This document shows positions 1 through 9,398 of a DNA stretch of 64,000 bases, piece by piece. Location of the stretch: the NCBI GenBank assembly GCA_024232355.1, contig JAAEPW010000406.1:1-64000 (forward strand), written 5' to 3'. This stretch comes from Chloroflexota bacterium (GTDB lineage: Bacteria > Chloroflexota > Anaerolineae > B4-G1). The translations under genes were made by a program, and so were the position numbers. The notes beneath the pieces were generated by a model. That model did not search any database. It saw only the letters and a program-made list of their open reading frames with translations, and was not told the DNA's origin. Every line of letters begins with the position of its first letter. Positions within the stretch are counted from its first letter, which is position 1.

Positions 1-2
1 AT

Positions 3-34
3 GTAGCCCAACGCGCTATGGAAAGCGCGGCTAC
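3..34. repeat. Palindromic repeat, shared with the MITE at 33.1 kb
   Basis: Arms GTAGCC (3-8) and GGCTAC (29-34) enclose a second palindrome. The 23 bases at 12-34 are the exact reverse complement of 33151-33173, inside the MITE-like element, so this is a dispersed repeat family. The rest of 35-203 holds nothing I can assign. Confidence 0.6.
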
Positions 35-203
35 GTCGGAAATACCCTGGATTATCGAGCGCAAAACCGACAAATTAGGAACTCCCGCTAGGCAAAATCT
101 CTGATCCCTGTGAGCTAAGGGGGGGTATACGCTAGTGAAAGCCTGATAAAGCCTCTAAGAAAGGAAACTCACATCGAGAGATCTTTCCCACACACCATAA
201 TGC

Positions 204-1532
204 CTATGCGAATTCCCAGGTGGGAATCCGGGTCTTGAGATTATCCATTGCCCGGTCCGCATAGGCTTGATATCGCTTGCGCTTGTTCCGCACCCGCGGT
301 GAAAGAGGTGGCATCAAGCCAAAGTTGGCCTTCATCGGCTGGAACGCCTCTGGCTCGGCGTGACTCACATAATGACACAATGCCCCCAGCATCGTCGCTG
401 GCGGCAGAGTTAGGGGTTCCTGCCCCAACACAAAACGGGCTGCGTTAACACCTGTCAGCCACCCACTGCCCACGCTGCCCACATAGCCCTCGACGCCCGT
501 AATCTGCCCGGCGAAGAAAAGGCCAGGGCGGGTGCGGAACCCCATCGTCGGCTCCAACAACAGCGGTGCATTGATGAATGTGTTGCGATGCATCTGCCCA
601 TAGCGCACAAACTCGGCCTGCTCTAGTCCGGGGATGAGACGAAACACGCGCTCCTGCTCACCATAGCGCAAGTTGGTTTGAAAGCCGACGATATTGTACA
701 ACGTCCCAGCCAGGTTATCTTGCCGTAACTGCACCACCGCGTGAGGACGTTTTCCTGTGCGAGGATCAGTCAGCCCCACCGGGCGGAGTGGACCATAAGC
801 CAGCGTATCTCGTCCTCGCGCTCCCATCACCTCAACTGCCAAACACCCTTCAAAAAAACGCGCGTCCTCCTGCTCAAATTTATGCAGTGGAATACGCTCC
901 GCGGCCACAAGCGCGTCGACGAAACGCTCATAGTCGCCCTCCGTCATTGGGCAGTTGATATAGTCCGCATCCCCTTTGCCATAGCGGGAAGCCCGAAATG
1001 CGACAGACATATCAATCGAGTCGGCCGCGACGATAGGAGCCAGAGCATCATAAAAATAGAGGTGTTCTTGACCTGTCAGCAAGGAGATGTCTTGTGCCAA
1101 TGCATCAGAGGTGAGAGGCCCGGTGGCGATGATGGTTGGACCATCCGGTATTGTTGTTACCTCCTCGCGCACCACGCGCACGCGCGGATGCGCCTCAACA
1201 CGACGCGTGACCTCGGCGGCGAACACGTCCCGATCCACCGCCAGCGCACCACCCGCCGGAACGCGCGTCTCGTCGGCACAAGCCAACACCAGCGAGCCTA
1301 GATATCGCAACTCGGCCTTGAGAAGCCCTGCCGCCCGGTCAAACAGATCGGAACCCAGGCTGTTGGAACAAACCAATTCAGCCAACCGGCCACTAATATG
1401 AGCAGGCGTCATTTTATCGGGCCTCATCTCGTAGAGAAGCACGTGTGCACCTAGCTCAGCCGCCTGCCAGGCCGCCTCACTTCCAGCCAATCCTCCGCCA
1501 ACTATGGTGATAGTAGATGTTTCAACTCTCAT
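204..1532 (-). CDS. trmFO: Methylenetetrahydrofolate-tRNA-(uracil-5-)-methyltransferase TrmFO
   Basis: Folate- and FAD-dependent enzyme that makes 5-methyluridine at position 54 of the tRNA T loop, in the cytoplasm. The N-terminus has the FAD-binding [11 protein letters not shown] signature, followed by the family stretch [10 protein letters not shown] and a C-terminal NFGLMPPL...RNKRKRYQ segment. At about 442 residues it has the usual length for TrmFO. The frame also allows a GTG start 9 bases upstream (1541), but the ATG at 1532 begins directly before the FAD-binding strand and is preferred; neither has a strong ribosome site. A TAGAAT hexamer ends only about 10 bases upstream, so the transcript may be nearly leaderless. 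It stands alone and runs opposite to the M32 carboxypeptidase gene. Confidence 0.96.
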   Translation of the reverse strand: MRVETSTITIVGGGLAGSEAAWQAAELGAHVLLYEMRPDKMTPAHISGRLAELVCSNSLGSDLFDRAAGLLKAELRYLGSLVLACADETRVPAGGALAVDRDVFAAEVTRRVEAHPRVRVVREEVTTIPDGPTIIATGPLTSDALAQDISLLTGQEHLYFYDALAPIVAADSIDMSVAFRASRYGKGDADYINCPMTEGDYERFVDALVAAERIPLHKFEQEDARFFEGCLAVEVMGARGRDTLAYGPLRPVGLTDPRTGKRPHAVVQLRQDNLAGTLYNIVGFQTNLRYGEQERVFRLIPGLEQAEFVRYGQMHRNTFINAPLLLEPTMGFRTRPGLFFAGQITGVEGYVGSVGSGWLTGVNAARFVLGQEPLTLPPATMLGALCHYVSHAEPEAFQPMKANFGLMPPLSPRVRNKRKRYQAYADRAMDNLKTRIPTWEFA

Positions 1533-1593
1533 AATGGACACTATTCTACCACAGATATGGGGAATATTCCATCAATTTAGGTTTTTCCAGTTC

Positions 1594-1755
1594 TTAACAT
1601 CACCTTTGTACATCGACGCGAAATGACACAACTAGAATGGAACCGCAGATATACACAGATCAACACAGATGCAAAAGTGGTGAATTTAGTAAAAATCTGC
1701 GTTCATCCGCGGTTTCAGTTATGTGATTTTTTGATGCATTCAAAGGTAATGTTAA
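1594..1755. repeat. Long imperfect inverted repeat, MITE-like
   Basis: The left arm, from TTAACATCACCTTTG at 1594, pairs over about 60 bases with the right arm ending CAAAGGTAATGTTAA at 1755. Inner arms read AACCGCAGAT and ATCCGCGGTT. No target duplication is evident. It fills the middle of the gene-free stretch 1533-2001. Confidence 0.55.
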
Positions 1756-1757
1756 AT

Positions 1758-1852
1758 CCTCCCAAAATCCGCAGTGGAAAAGCTCAAGGAATTCCATCAT
1801 AATATAACTGTTCAAGGTGTCGTTGACTGCATCACAAAATCCGTTTGGGAGG
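1758..1852. repeat. Second inverted repeat of the 1.5-2.0 kb intergenic region
   Basis: CCTCCCAAA (1758-1766) faces TTTGGGAGG (1844-1852), with GGAATTCCA-type palindromes inside and just outside. This suggests stacked palindromic repeats. I see no coding sequence here. Confidence 0.4.
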
Positions 1853-2001
1853 TTTATTTCTATGGAATTCCCTTAGCCCATTCTATATTTCTGTGGTAAA
1901 ATGAAAGCATCAAAACACTCCACAAACTGACTCAAACACCCAAACACCCCAGAAAAGGTCAAAGGCCGCGTCAACACCGACGCAGTCAAAGGAGGAAAAA
2001 G

Positions 2002-3507
2002 ATGAGCACCAGTCTCGAACAATTAAGAGAACGCCTGGCACAAGTCTCTGATCTCGAAACAGCCGCCGCTGTCCTGGGTTGGGATCAACATGTGAACATG
2101 CCCCCAGGTGGCAGCGACGCTCGCGCGCACCATCTCGCTACTGTGGAAACTCTTGCCCATAGTCTCTTTACGGCTGATGAAACAGGCCAACTGCTCGAAC
2201 AAGCCGCTACCGAGACCGCCAGCCTATCCTACGACTCGGACGACGCTAGTCTGGTGCGCGTCGCCCAACGCGAATACGACAAGCTGCGGCGTGTGCCAGA
2301 ATCGCTCGTGGCAAAGCGCGCCCGTGCCTCTGCCCTGGCCCTTGACGCTTGGGTAAGGGCCCGCGCCGAGTCCAACTTTGGTCACTTTCAACCGCACCTA
2401 GAGCGTGTCGTTGACCTCTCCATCCAGTATGCTGAGGCACTGGGGTACGAGGACACCCTCTACGACGCTCTCTTGGATCGATATGAGCCAGAAATGAAAA
2501 CAGCAGAGGTGGCAGCGGTTTTTGAGCAAGTAAAAATCGGTCTCGTCCCTCTCATAAAAGCCATCGCCGAGCAGGGTAAACCAGTGGACGACGCCGTCTT
2601 TAACCAAGAATACCCAGATCAGGTCCAATGGGACTTTGGCACACGAGTGCTGCGGGATATGGGCTTTGATTTTACCTATGGACGGCAAGATCGGTCCGTC
2701 CATCCCTTTACCACCGGCTTTTCCCCCCACGACGTGCGCATCACCACTCGTATTCTGCCAGACCATTTCCAAACCGGAATCTTTGGCACGATCCACGAAG
2801 GCGGGCACGCGCTCTACAACCAGGGCATGCGTATCGAGATTGGCCGCACGCCCCTCTTTGACGGCGCGTCCTACGGTGTTCACGAATCCCAGTCCCGTCT
2901 ATGGGAAAACATTATCGCCCGGAGTCGTAACTTTTGGGATCACTACTTTCCTAAACTATGCGAGTTCTTTCCTCAACAACTGGCCTGGGTAAACCAAGAC
3001 ACCTTTTACCGGGCCATCAATAAAGTGGAACCATCTTTTATCCGCGTCGAGGCCGACGAAGTAACCTATAACTTGCACATCTTTTTACGTTTCGAATTGG
3101 AGCAAGAATTGCTGACGGGTAAACTGACAGTAGCCCAATTACCCCAAGCCTGGAACGCGAAAATGGAAAAATACCTGGGCATCATACCTCCCAACGACGC
3201 ATCGGGCCTGCTTCAGGATGTCCACTGGTCTCAAGGCTATCTTGGCTATTTCCCCACCTACGCCCTCGGTAACTTGCTCTCGGTACAATTTTACACTCGA
3301 ATGCTGCAGGATATCCATGACCTGCCGGAACAAATCGCCAAAGGAGAACTGGGCGCAATACGAGAATGGATGCGCAGCCACATCCACACCCATGGCAAGA
3401 AATTCACCCCAGCCGAATTGGTGCAGCACGTCACCGGGGAGAATCTGAGCGCCGCTCCCTTCCTGGCCTATCTCGAAGAAAAATATACAGCGATCTATAA
3501 ACTATAA
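2002..3507 (+). CDS. Carboxypeptidase of family M32 (Taq type)
   Basis: Zinc metallocarboxypeptidase that trims C-terminal residues from peptides, probably in the cytoplasm because there is no signal peptide. The zinc site is visible as HEGGH at residues 265-269, with the third ligand in HESQSRLWEN (Glu about 295). The M32 hallmarks HPFTTG (about 234-239) and DVRITTR precede it. The 501-residue length matches the family (about 490-510). A strong AAAGGAGG site stands 6-8 bases before the ATG. The next gene begins 15 bases after the stop, so the two are probably cotranscribed. Confidence 0.95.
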   Translation: MSTSLEQLRERLAQVSDLETAAAVLGWDQHVNMPPGGSDARAHHLATVETLAHSLFTADETGQLLEQAATETASLSYDSDDASLVRVAQREYDKLRRVPESLVAKRARASALALDAWVRARAESNFGHFQPHLERVVDLSIQYAEALGYEDTLYDALLDRYEPEMKTAEVAAVFEQVKIGLVPLIKAIAEQGKPVDDAVFNQEYPDQVQWDFGTRVLRDMGFDFTYGRQDRSVHPFTTGFSPHDVRITTRILPDHFQTGIFGTIHEGGHALYNQGMRIEIGRTPLFDGASYGVHESQSRLWENIIARSRNFWDHYFPKLCEFFPQQLAWVNQDTFYRAINKVEPSFIRVEADEVTYNLHIFLRFELEQELLTGKLTVAQLPQAWNAKMEKYLGIIPPNDASGLLQDVHWSQGYLGYFPTYALGNLLSVQFYTRMLQDIHDLPEQIAKGELGAIREWMRSHIHTHGKKFTPAELVQHVTGENLSAAPFLAYLEEKYTAIYKL

Positions 3508-3522
3508 CAGGAATCTATCCCA

Positions 3523-4839
3523 ATGAACATTGCTGCCCAAACCGAACATGCCATCCGCCAACATCGCCTTTCAGACCTGGAAGGACACCTGCCAGAAGAA
3601 TTCATCCTACCCAACTATGACGGCTACTCTATCACCAATCTTGCCCCCACCATTGCCCGGCTATTGGGCGTAGAGCTAGTCGACGCCGCGCCGCCGCTCC
3701 CCGCCAATCTGTGGACCGATATGGCCCCAGGCGTGCAGCGTGTTGTTATGGTCATACTCGACGCCGTGGGATACTTGCATTTGCAACGAGTGCTGGCCGA
3801 ATCCAAAAAGGACTCGACTTTTTACCGCCTGGCCCAAGCAGGACGACTTGTTCCCCTCACCTCCGTCTTTCCTTCCACTACCGTTGCGGCACTGACCACA
3901 CTTTGGACCGGACGAACGCCCCTCGACCACGGCTTTCTCGGCACCAAACTGCTGCTCGGCAAACAAGGCTTGCTTGCCAATATGTTGACCCTCGGCCCCG
4001 CCATCCATCGAAAACCAGGAGAACTTTCCAAGTGGGGTTGGGACCCGGAAGAATTTGTCACCGTTCCCAGCTTGGGCCAACAGTTAACCAACAACGGCAT
4101 ACGAGCCATCGCCCACACTCACTTGCCCTTTATTGGAGGTGACTTGACTCGAATCTTTTTGCGCGGGATGGAAAACATACGAGGTCACGTAGACTTTAGC
4201 GATATGTGGATCAACCTGCGTCGCGCCCTTTCCCAACGCCCGTCATCTAATACCCCCCTCTTTGTCAGTGGTTACTGGGGCGGCATCGATAACACGGCCC
4301 ACGTCTATGGACCAGAGGGAGAACCTTTCCAAGCAGCAATACGTCATCTGGATCGTTCTCTGAAGGAGGATTTTTTAGCTGCTCTACCAACAGCAGCACG
4401 AGAAGGTACACTGCTCATCATCACTGCCGATCACGGCCAGACCACGACACCACCCGAGCAAATCGTGCATCTATCCGATCACCCAGATCTCCAACGTATG
4501 CTGCTCATCCCTCCCGCAGCCGAAACCCGAGCCGCCTACCTCTACGTCCGCCCTGGCCAGACCGAATCCCTACGAGCTTACATCGCCGAGCACCTGAACA
4601 ACCGCTTTCTTCTCTTGGAAACGGAACATGTACTAAACGCCGGGCTTTTTGGCCCGCTTAATGGCACAGAACCCCCGCCAGAGATACGCGCGCGCCTGGG
4701 TGATATGTTGCTCTTGGCACAAGACAACAGTCGCTTACTCTTCACCAAAGACCCAGTACCATTCCACGGACACCACGGCAGTTTGATGGCAGAAGAAATG
4801 CTCGTGCCATTGTTGATGGTACGGTTGGATGCGTTGTAG
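3523..4839 (+). CDS. Alkaline phosphatase-superfamily protein (type I phosphodiesterase/nucleotide pyrophosphatase-like)
   Basis: Predicted metal-dependent phosphoesterase; the substrate is unknown. The fold's features are present in order: VVMVILDAVGY near residue 75 (first metal-binding Asp), FPSTTVAALTTLWTGRTP around 115-132 with the Ser/Thr nucleophile position, ITADHGQTTTP near 300, and HGHHGSLMAEEMLVP near the end with the last metal-binding His residues. It has no signal peptide and no membrane segment, so it is probably cytoplasmic. Its 438 residues suit the short phosphodiesterase branch. It starts 15 bases after the M32 carboxypeptidase gene and probably shares its transcript. The name does not imply alkaline phosphatase activity. 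Confidence 0.85.
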   Translation: MNIAAQTEHAIRQHRLSDLEGHLPEEFILPNYDGYSITNLAPTIARLLGVELVDAAPPLPANLWTDMAPGVQRVVMVILDAVGYLHLQRVLAESKKDSTFYRLAQAGRLVPLTSVFPSTTVAALTTLWTGRTPLDHGFLGTKLLLGKQGLLANMLTLGPAIHRKPGELSKWGWDPEEFVTVPSLGQQLTNNGIRAIAHTHLPFIGGDLTRIFLRGMENIRGHVDFSDMWINLRRALSQRPSSNTPLFVSGYWGGIDNTAHVYGPEGEPFQAAIRHLDRSLKEDFLAALPTAAREGTLLIITADHGQTTTPPEQIVHLSDHPDLQRMLLIPPAAETRAAYLYVRPGQTESLRAYIAEHLNNRFLLLETEHVLNAGLFGPLNGTEPPPEIRARLGDMLLLAQDNSRLLFTKDPVPFHGHHGSLMAEEMLVPLLMVRLDAL

Positions 4840-4854
4840 GAAAACTTGTATTTC

Positions 4855-4932
4855 TAAAACGCAAATCGGCAGGATTTCAGGGATTTTGGCCGTTTAGGCA
4901 CCTGGTCGTTCATCCTGCCGATCCGCGTTCTA
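4855..4932. repeat. Intergenic hairpin between convergent genes
   Basis: Arms of about 20 bases (4855-4874 and 4913-4932) share the core ATCGGCAGGAT and its complement ATCCTGCCGAT. There is no long T run, so it is either a repeat or a weak bidirectional terminator. Confidence 0.5.
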
Positions 4933-4940
4933 AATTGATC

Positions 4941-5924
4941 CTACTGAATACGAACTGAACCCGAACCCTGATCTATCCTCAACTCGACGGTATATTCTGC
5001 CGTGTCAAAGTCGTCCGTCTCCCACACACTGTCGTCGTGTCGATCCCCCTCCACCAGCCGGAATTGTTCACCAGCGCGAAAGGAACCACTACCCGATTCA
5101 AGCACCACGCGCGCCCCCACCCCTCTTGGCAGTGTGATGTCAAGAGAGCCAGAACCTCCGTCAACCCGGGCCTCAAAGGTACTGTCATCTGGCAAGGCCA
5201 GGTCAACTGACCCAGAGCCAACGTCGAGAAAAAGATCACTGACCTGCAGATCACTCAGATCAAAATCGCAGGAACCAGAACCAGCATCCAGGGTAAGGTC
5301 CAGGGATACGCCGGGACTCAGATCCACATCCCAGCGATACTCCTCCCGACCGCCAAAATCAAAAGTCCAAACCCAAGGACCAGAAGAATAACTATCTAGA
5401 ACTAGATCAGCTTGGTCGTTGCGTACGGCTACATCAAAGACCAACTCGCCGCGATAGGCAACGTCACCTTCGATGAGATTGGGCGAGTCGTTCAATGCCC
5501 CCAAGTGGCCCGGCATACTGGTCCAGTCAATGTCCACCGTAGCGCTCTCTACATCCTCCAGTGGATACTCGATATGCCTGACGTGCACTGCAGGTGCTTG
5601 AGTCAGCCTAGATAATTCGGGGATATTTCGCGCAAAGAGAACGAGAACCACCGCGCCACCGATCAATATCAAAATCAGCACACCACTGACAATGGCCCCA
5701 AATATCGAGCGGCGACCAATCAGCACATCAATGCCCAGCGCGATCAACAACAACGGCCAGAGCCTCCAGATGATGTTCCACGATGCCCACGGCAAATAGC
5801 CCAGGTTTGAAAGCAACAACATCACACCCGCACCGATGAGTAGCAACGGCCAGAAAAAAGAGGGTGGATGACGGTGTGGTCTGCCTCCTGATCCCCCCTC
5901 AGACGATTCTTGAAAATCTGACAT
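4941..5924 (-). CDS. LiaI/LiaF-like membrane protein with C-terminal adhesin-like beta domain
   Basis: The function is not known; LiaF-type proteins are envelope-stress sensors in Firmicutes. After a short Ser/Gly-rich cytoplasmic tail come three closely spaced hydrophobic segments (residues about 20-105), with the LiaI-type motif FFWPLLLIGAGVMLLLSNLG and the repeat WRLWPLLLIALGIDVLIG. The outer half (about 120-327) is a beta-helix-like region with recurring GSGS(C/V/L/F)D-like turns, as in Toast_rack and DUF4097 domains. GGAGGT lies 5 bases before the ATG. It is monocistronic and converges on the phosphatase-like gene. Confidence 0.75.
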   Translation of the reverse strand: MSDFQESSEGGSGGRPHRHPPSFFWPLLLIGAGVMLLLSNLGYLPWASWNIIWRLWPLLLIALGIDVLIGRRSIFGAIVSGVLILILIGGAVVLVLFARNIPELSRLTQAPAVHVRHIEYPLEDVESATVDIDWTSMPGHLGALNDSPNLIEGDVAYRGELVFDVAVRNDQADLVLDSYSSGPWVWTFDFGGREEYRWDVDLSPGVSLDLTLDAGSGSCDFDLSDLQVSDLFLDVGSGSVDLALPDDSTFEARVDGGSGSLDITLPRGVGARVVLESGSGSFRAGEQFRLVEGDRHDDSVWETDDFDTAEYTVELRIDQGSGSVRIQ

Positions 5925-6094
5925 GGTTTACCTCCTAATCATAATAGTTGTGAAAATTTAGGTAGCGCCAACCAGCACCCGTACACTATACGCAAATGAG
6001 CAAAATGGGTTGCACCCGTTTGCCCCCATTGAGGCAATGTGGTAGACTGTGTTCCAGTCAAACACTCTAAATTTCATTCCAGGAGGCCCACTTG

Positions 6095-7246
6095 ATGGAT
6101 AGCATCGCCCCGCACCCAATGTCCGAAATGCTCACCGCTCTTTTACAGCCATGGCACGACGCGGTAGATGATCCAGAAAAAGCTCAAGAAGAAGTATTGC
6201 ATCGTCTCCTAAAAATTTACGCTCAGACAGACTATGGCACACAACACAATGCAGACCAGATCGAGATCATTGGCGACTATCGGCGTGCTTTCCCAATCAC
6301 CACCTACGAAGGGTATAAACCCCTCATCCAACGAGTAATGGCCGGAGAAATAAGCCTGCTTCTAAACGAGGAGCCAGTCGGTTGGGCTATCACCCGGGGC
6401 ACAACGGAAGGCGAGTCCAAGTTCATCCCAATGACGCATACCGACCTGATGATGCGCCTCAGCGCCGGACGGGCAATGATGAACTATGTGGTTGACAGCG
6501 GACGGTATGACTTGTTCGAAGGAGTCAATCTGAATTTGAACTTCCCATCGATGGTAGGAACCGTGCAGGTTGGTGAACGGGAAGTAGAGTACGGCTACAG
6601 TTCTGGCATCTATGTAAAACACGTCTCGGCCTTTACGCCCATCCGTTCGGCCCCAGCACAAGAGGAAATCGACGCGTTGGGTGGAGGCAAGACTATCCAT
6701 GATTGGGAAAATCGCTTTGATTTGGCCTATGAAAAATGCAAGGAGGAGAACGTGACTCTGGTGGGAGGCGTCTGCCCGACTACCATCAAGTTTGCCCGTT
6801 ACTTGCGCCAGACACACAAGGTCTACCCCAAAGATCTGTGGCAGACACAGATTATGACGCTGGGCAGTGTGGCTGGTATCAACACGCATCATCAGCCAGC
6901 ACTCAATGCTCTGTATGGGCGAAACACCGCCATTCGCGAGATCTATGGTGCTACCGAGGGCATGTTTGGCCAACAGCGAGACGAGAAGCGAGCCTGGGTA
7001 CCCAACTATGACCAGTTCTTCTTTGAAGTGCAGACTCGCTCGGGTATCAAGATGCTGCACAAGATGCGGCCCGGCGAGATGGGCAGCCTGGTTGTCTCGA
7101 CGCCGATACTGCCTCGCTACAAGATCGGTGACTTGATACGCGCCTTCCAACCGCCATATTTTCGCTGCATTGGCCGCGACCGCTGGTACACCCCGCTACG
7201 CTACGCCTGGGATGAATATATGACGTTCAACTTGGGTAGGCTGTGA
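6095..7246 (+). CDS. GH3 superfamily protein, short form
   Basis: GH3 proteins are ANL-type acyl-adenylating enzymes; in plants they join amino acids to hormones. The bacterial role is unknown. The ATP-binding signature TRGTTEGESKFIPMT lies near residue 103, and further matches are REIYGATEGMFG (about 285) and the YKIGDLIRAF strand near 350. At 383 residues it lacks most of the C-terminal domain of typical 550-600 residue GH3 proteins. The end, after FRCIGRDRWYTPLRYAWDEY, is unlike the usual family sequence. AGGAGG stands 8 bases before the ATG; a TTG codon one triplet upstream is in frame but less likely. The next gene downstream is a broken kinase, so truncation during local rearrangement is possible. 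Confidence 0.75.
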   Translation: MDSIAPHPMSEMLTALLQPWHDAVDDPEKAQEEVLHRLLKIYAQTDYGTQHNADQIEIIGDYRRAFPITTYEGYKPLIQRVMAGEISLLLNEEPVGWAITRGTTEGESKFIPMTHTDLMMRLSAGRAMMNYVVDSGRYDLFEGVNLNLNFPSMVGTVQVGEREVEYGYSSGIYVKHVSAFTPIRSAPAQEEIDALGGGKTIHDWENRFDLAYEKCKEENVTLVGGVCPTTIKFARYLRQTHKVYPKDLWQTQIMTLGSVAGINTHHQPALNALYGRNTAIREIYGATEGMFGQQRDEKRAWVPNYDQFFFEVQTRSGIKMLHKMRPGEMGSLVVSTPILPRYKIGDLIRAFQPPYFRCIGRDRWYTPLRYAWDEYMTFNLGRL

Positions 7247-7760
7247 GCGAGTGTAGATTCTTTAATGGTCATGCTGTGCAAGCGGCAGCGTGAATCGAAA
7301 GACCGTTCCCTCGCCCGGCGCGCTTTCGACCCAGATGAGACCGCCCTGCGCTTCCACTAAGCTCTTGACCACAGACAGGCCGAGACCTGTACCGCCTGCC
7401 AATCATCCCTCATCACCGACTCGTGAGCGCATGCGGGCGGGATCGGCGCGCCAAAAGCGCTCAAAGACGTGAGGTAGATCTTCCGGGGCGATGCCCTCGC
7501 CTGTGTCAGCGATGGCGATCTCCACGGCCTCGGTCGTAGAGGATGCCGATACCGTGACCGAGCCGCTGGGTGGCGTGTGGCGCAGAGCATTGACCAGTAG
7601 ATTGCGCAACACCTGCGCAACGCGGTCGGCGTCAGCCTGGGCGGGCGCGAGACTATCCAAGATTTGGACAATGCGGTTTAGCTCCTCTGCTTCGGCGGCC
7701 AGGCCAAAGTTATCGACCGTGTGGCGAATGATCTGAGCCATGTCTGTCGGGCGCAAGTCT

Positions 7761-9050
7761 CAGTAGATCCAAATTTCATGCTCCGAGGGGTTCAACATCG
7801 GCTTCAATAAAAGAAACAACACGATAAATTCCATCAATCGCTCGGTTGAGGAAAGCGAGCATACGCTAAAGTTCAAATCGCTTGACGTCGATCTTGCGTG
7901 GCCCACGTCGTTGTTTGACTTGGCAAAAGCGCCAACGGAGTTCTAGCCACAAATTGACCAAAATGAAGCCCAAACTTGGCAACAAAAAACGCAAAGCGGC
8001 ATTGTGTGAGGTCGTCCAAGCCCTGACCTGCCGCATACAGCGATAGCTGGTTTCAATGCCAAAGCGACGGCGATAGCACTTTCTAACGCTTTTTAGGGTC
8101 AAGGTGCAGTTCAAGACAACATAGACCAACCAGGTGCCCCGCCGTTTTCCACGCTTGCTGCGCTTGCGAGAAGTGCAAGTGCGGACCACTGTAATGGGGG
8201 CAGTGTAGTTGCCGTACTTTCGACTCTTGAAGGTGTGCTGGGTGTGATAGCTGGCCCGGCCACGGCACAGACCACAGGTACCGCCTTTCTTGCCTCGAAT
8301 GGGACAAGAAAGGATAACTGGTCAGCCGCTTTTCTCGACATAACGCAAGACAGGAGTGGTGCAAAAGCCCTTGTCAAAGTACAAACGCCCGATATTCAAG
8401 CCCAGAATTCGCAGACGACAAAGTAAGGCGGCTACTAAATCGGGCAACTTGTCCTCAGGACGAACAAAAAGTACCGTTAAGGTGACGCGCATATCCTTGA
8501 AAATGACATAGGCAGTTGCCAGACGGAAAAAACGGGTGGTACCCTTTTTGGCCGGCCCGCGGCAGGTAAAGGCTAACAACTCCAGCGTATGTCCATAGAA
8601 TGGCTCGTCATGCAAGTCTATCGCGATTTGCAGCTTTGCTTTCCACAAACGTCTGGGTAGTTCTGCCACCAATGCTCGATTGACATGTCGTTCCAGATCG
8701 CACAAATCATCGACCCCAATCTGCTCGTTAAGATAGCCGCGAATGCTTTCGCCGCTGACCATCTCGTCCAGATCATTGCAACGAACTCGATGGTTTGTTG
8801 TGTTGCGGCAGTCTTGATTAACACATCAATCATGACCTCTGGCGTACACTCGTAACCAGATATGTTGAGGGAAAGATAGGTTGTCAATCGTTCTGCGGCA
8901 GCGTCGTGCGTGTCCTTATCTGTTAACTTGAGATCGATCTTTGATCCTGGGATCATCTTTGTCTCCTTCGAGCATGTTTTGATCGGAGACCCCAGGTTAC
9001 ACTATTTGGCTACTTTGGCAACTGCCTTGATTCAAAATTTGGATCTACTG
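7761..9050 (-). mobile_element. Insertion sequence, ISH3-like (DDE), 1290 bp
   Basis: Perfect 16-base terminal inverted repeats (CAGTAGATCCAAATTT at 7761-7776 and its complement at 9035-9050) bound the element. The flanks AGTCT (7756-7760) and GGTCT (9051-9055) look like a 5-base target duplication with one later change. Size, repeat length and duplication length suit the ISH3 family. Its only gene is a broken transposase, so it is no longer autonomous. Confidence 0.85.
7866..8956 (-). pseudogene. ISH3-like transposase, frameshifted and with an internal stop
   Basis: DDE transposase of the IS4 superfamily, about 363 codons if repaired. The catalytic triad is visible as IDLHDEPFYGH (first Asp), LYFDKGFC (second Asp) and YRRRFGIETSYR (Glu within a Y-R-E type motif). 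A frameshift near 8765-8785 separates the N-terminal part, and a TGA at 8322-8324 splits the core after YVEKSG; the frame then continues as PVILSCPIRGKK to the stop at 7866. Codons before and after the TGA remain sensible, which points to recent decay. Confidence 0.85.
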
Positions 9051-9181
9051 GGTCTATTTGATGTCAAGCGGAGGAGAGCGATTGAGTCAGATCAAGCACT
9101 TTGCTTGGGGACAAGTGCAATGCCTGATCAGCTATGCTGGACTGTCGGCGACTAGCTTGAGAAATTTCAACGGTTGAGCAC

Positions 9182-9210
9182 TTTACAAATTAATTACTTT
9201 GCGTTATAAT
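9182..9210 (+). promoter_or_regulatory. Predicted sigma70 promoter of greA
   Basis: TTTACA (9182-9187), 17-base spacer, TATAAT (9205-9210). It lies about 190 bases before the greA start, leaving a long leader. Confidence 0.7.
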
Positions 9211-9239
9211 CTGCCCGCTTAATTTTCTGAATCAAAGTT

Positions 9240-9270
9240 ACTCCCCATTATGGCGTGGGGTGTTTCTTTT
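9240..9270 (+). terminator. Terminator-like hairpin in the greA leader
   Basis: ACTCCCCA and TGGGGTGT form an 8-base stem with one mismatch and a loop of about 8 bases, followed by TTTCTTTT. It lies roughly 25 bases after the predicted start of transcription and about 130 bases before greA, so it could attenuate greA or release a short RNA. Confidence 0.5.
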
Positions 9271-9398
9271 ACAAATCACCATACTTGTGGCTATATTTGT
9301 TAAGCAATGCATATACTGGCTTCCCCAAAAGAAACAATATAGTGGGATTGTGGAATAAATAAATCTTGCATAAAAATAGACATTTACGTCAAGAATAG

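Larger units (their letters stand above)
7262..9180 (-). pseudogene. Histidine kinase remnant, interrupted by an insertion sequence
   Basis: Two minus-strand pieces form one reading frame. 9180-9051 encodes a degraded dimerisation-helix region (IADQALHLS...VLDLTQS). 7760-7262 encodes the rest, with the ATPase N box (LRNLLVNALRHTPPSG), the DTGEGI box, the FERFWRAD F box and [12 protein letters not shown]. Removing the element at 7761-9050 plus one copy of its 5-base duplication joins the pieces in frame as HQIDLRPTDMAQII. In-frame TGA stops occur just before that junction and at 7403-7405. The N-terminal sensor part is gone. The gene is dead through insertion, point mutation and deletion. Confidence 0.8.

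Noticed and set aside
741..1301. Long plus-strand open frame over trmFO
   Set aside because: It lies wholly opposite a confident gene, has no family features and no ribosome site.
3523..4839. Cofactor-independent phosphoglycerate mutase
   Set aside because: The nucleophile region and spacing fit the type I phosphodiesterase branch; mutase-specific motifs are absent.
7262..8956. TGA read as tryptophan (alternative code)
   Set aside because: TGA ends many intact genes in the window (for example the HAAS, PadR and ccmE genes), and the TGA-interrupted genes also carry other damage.
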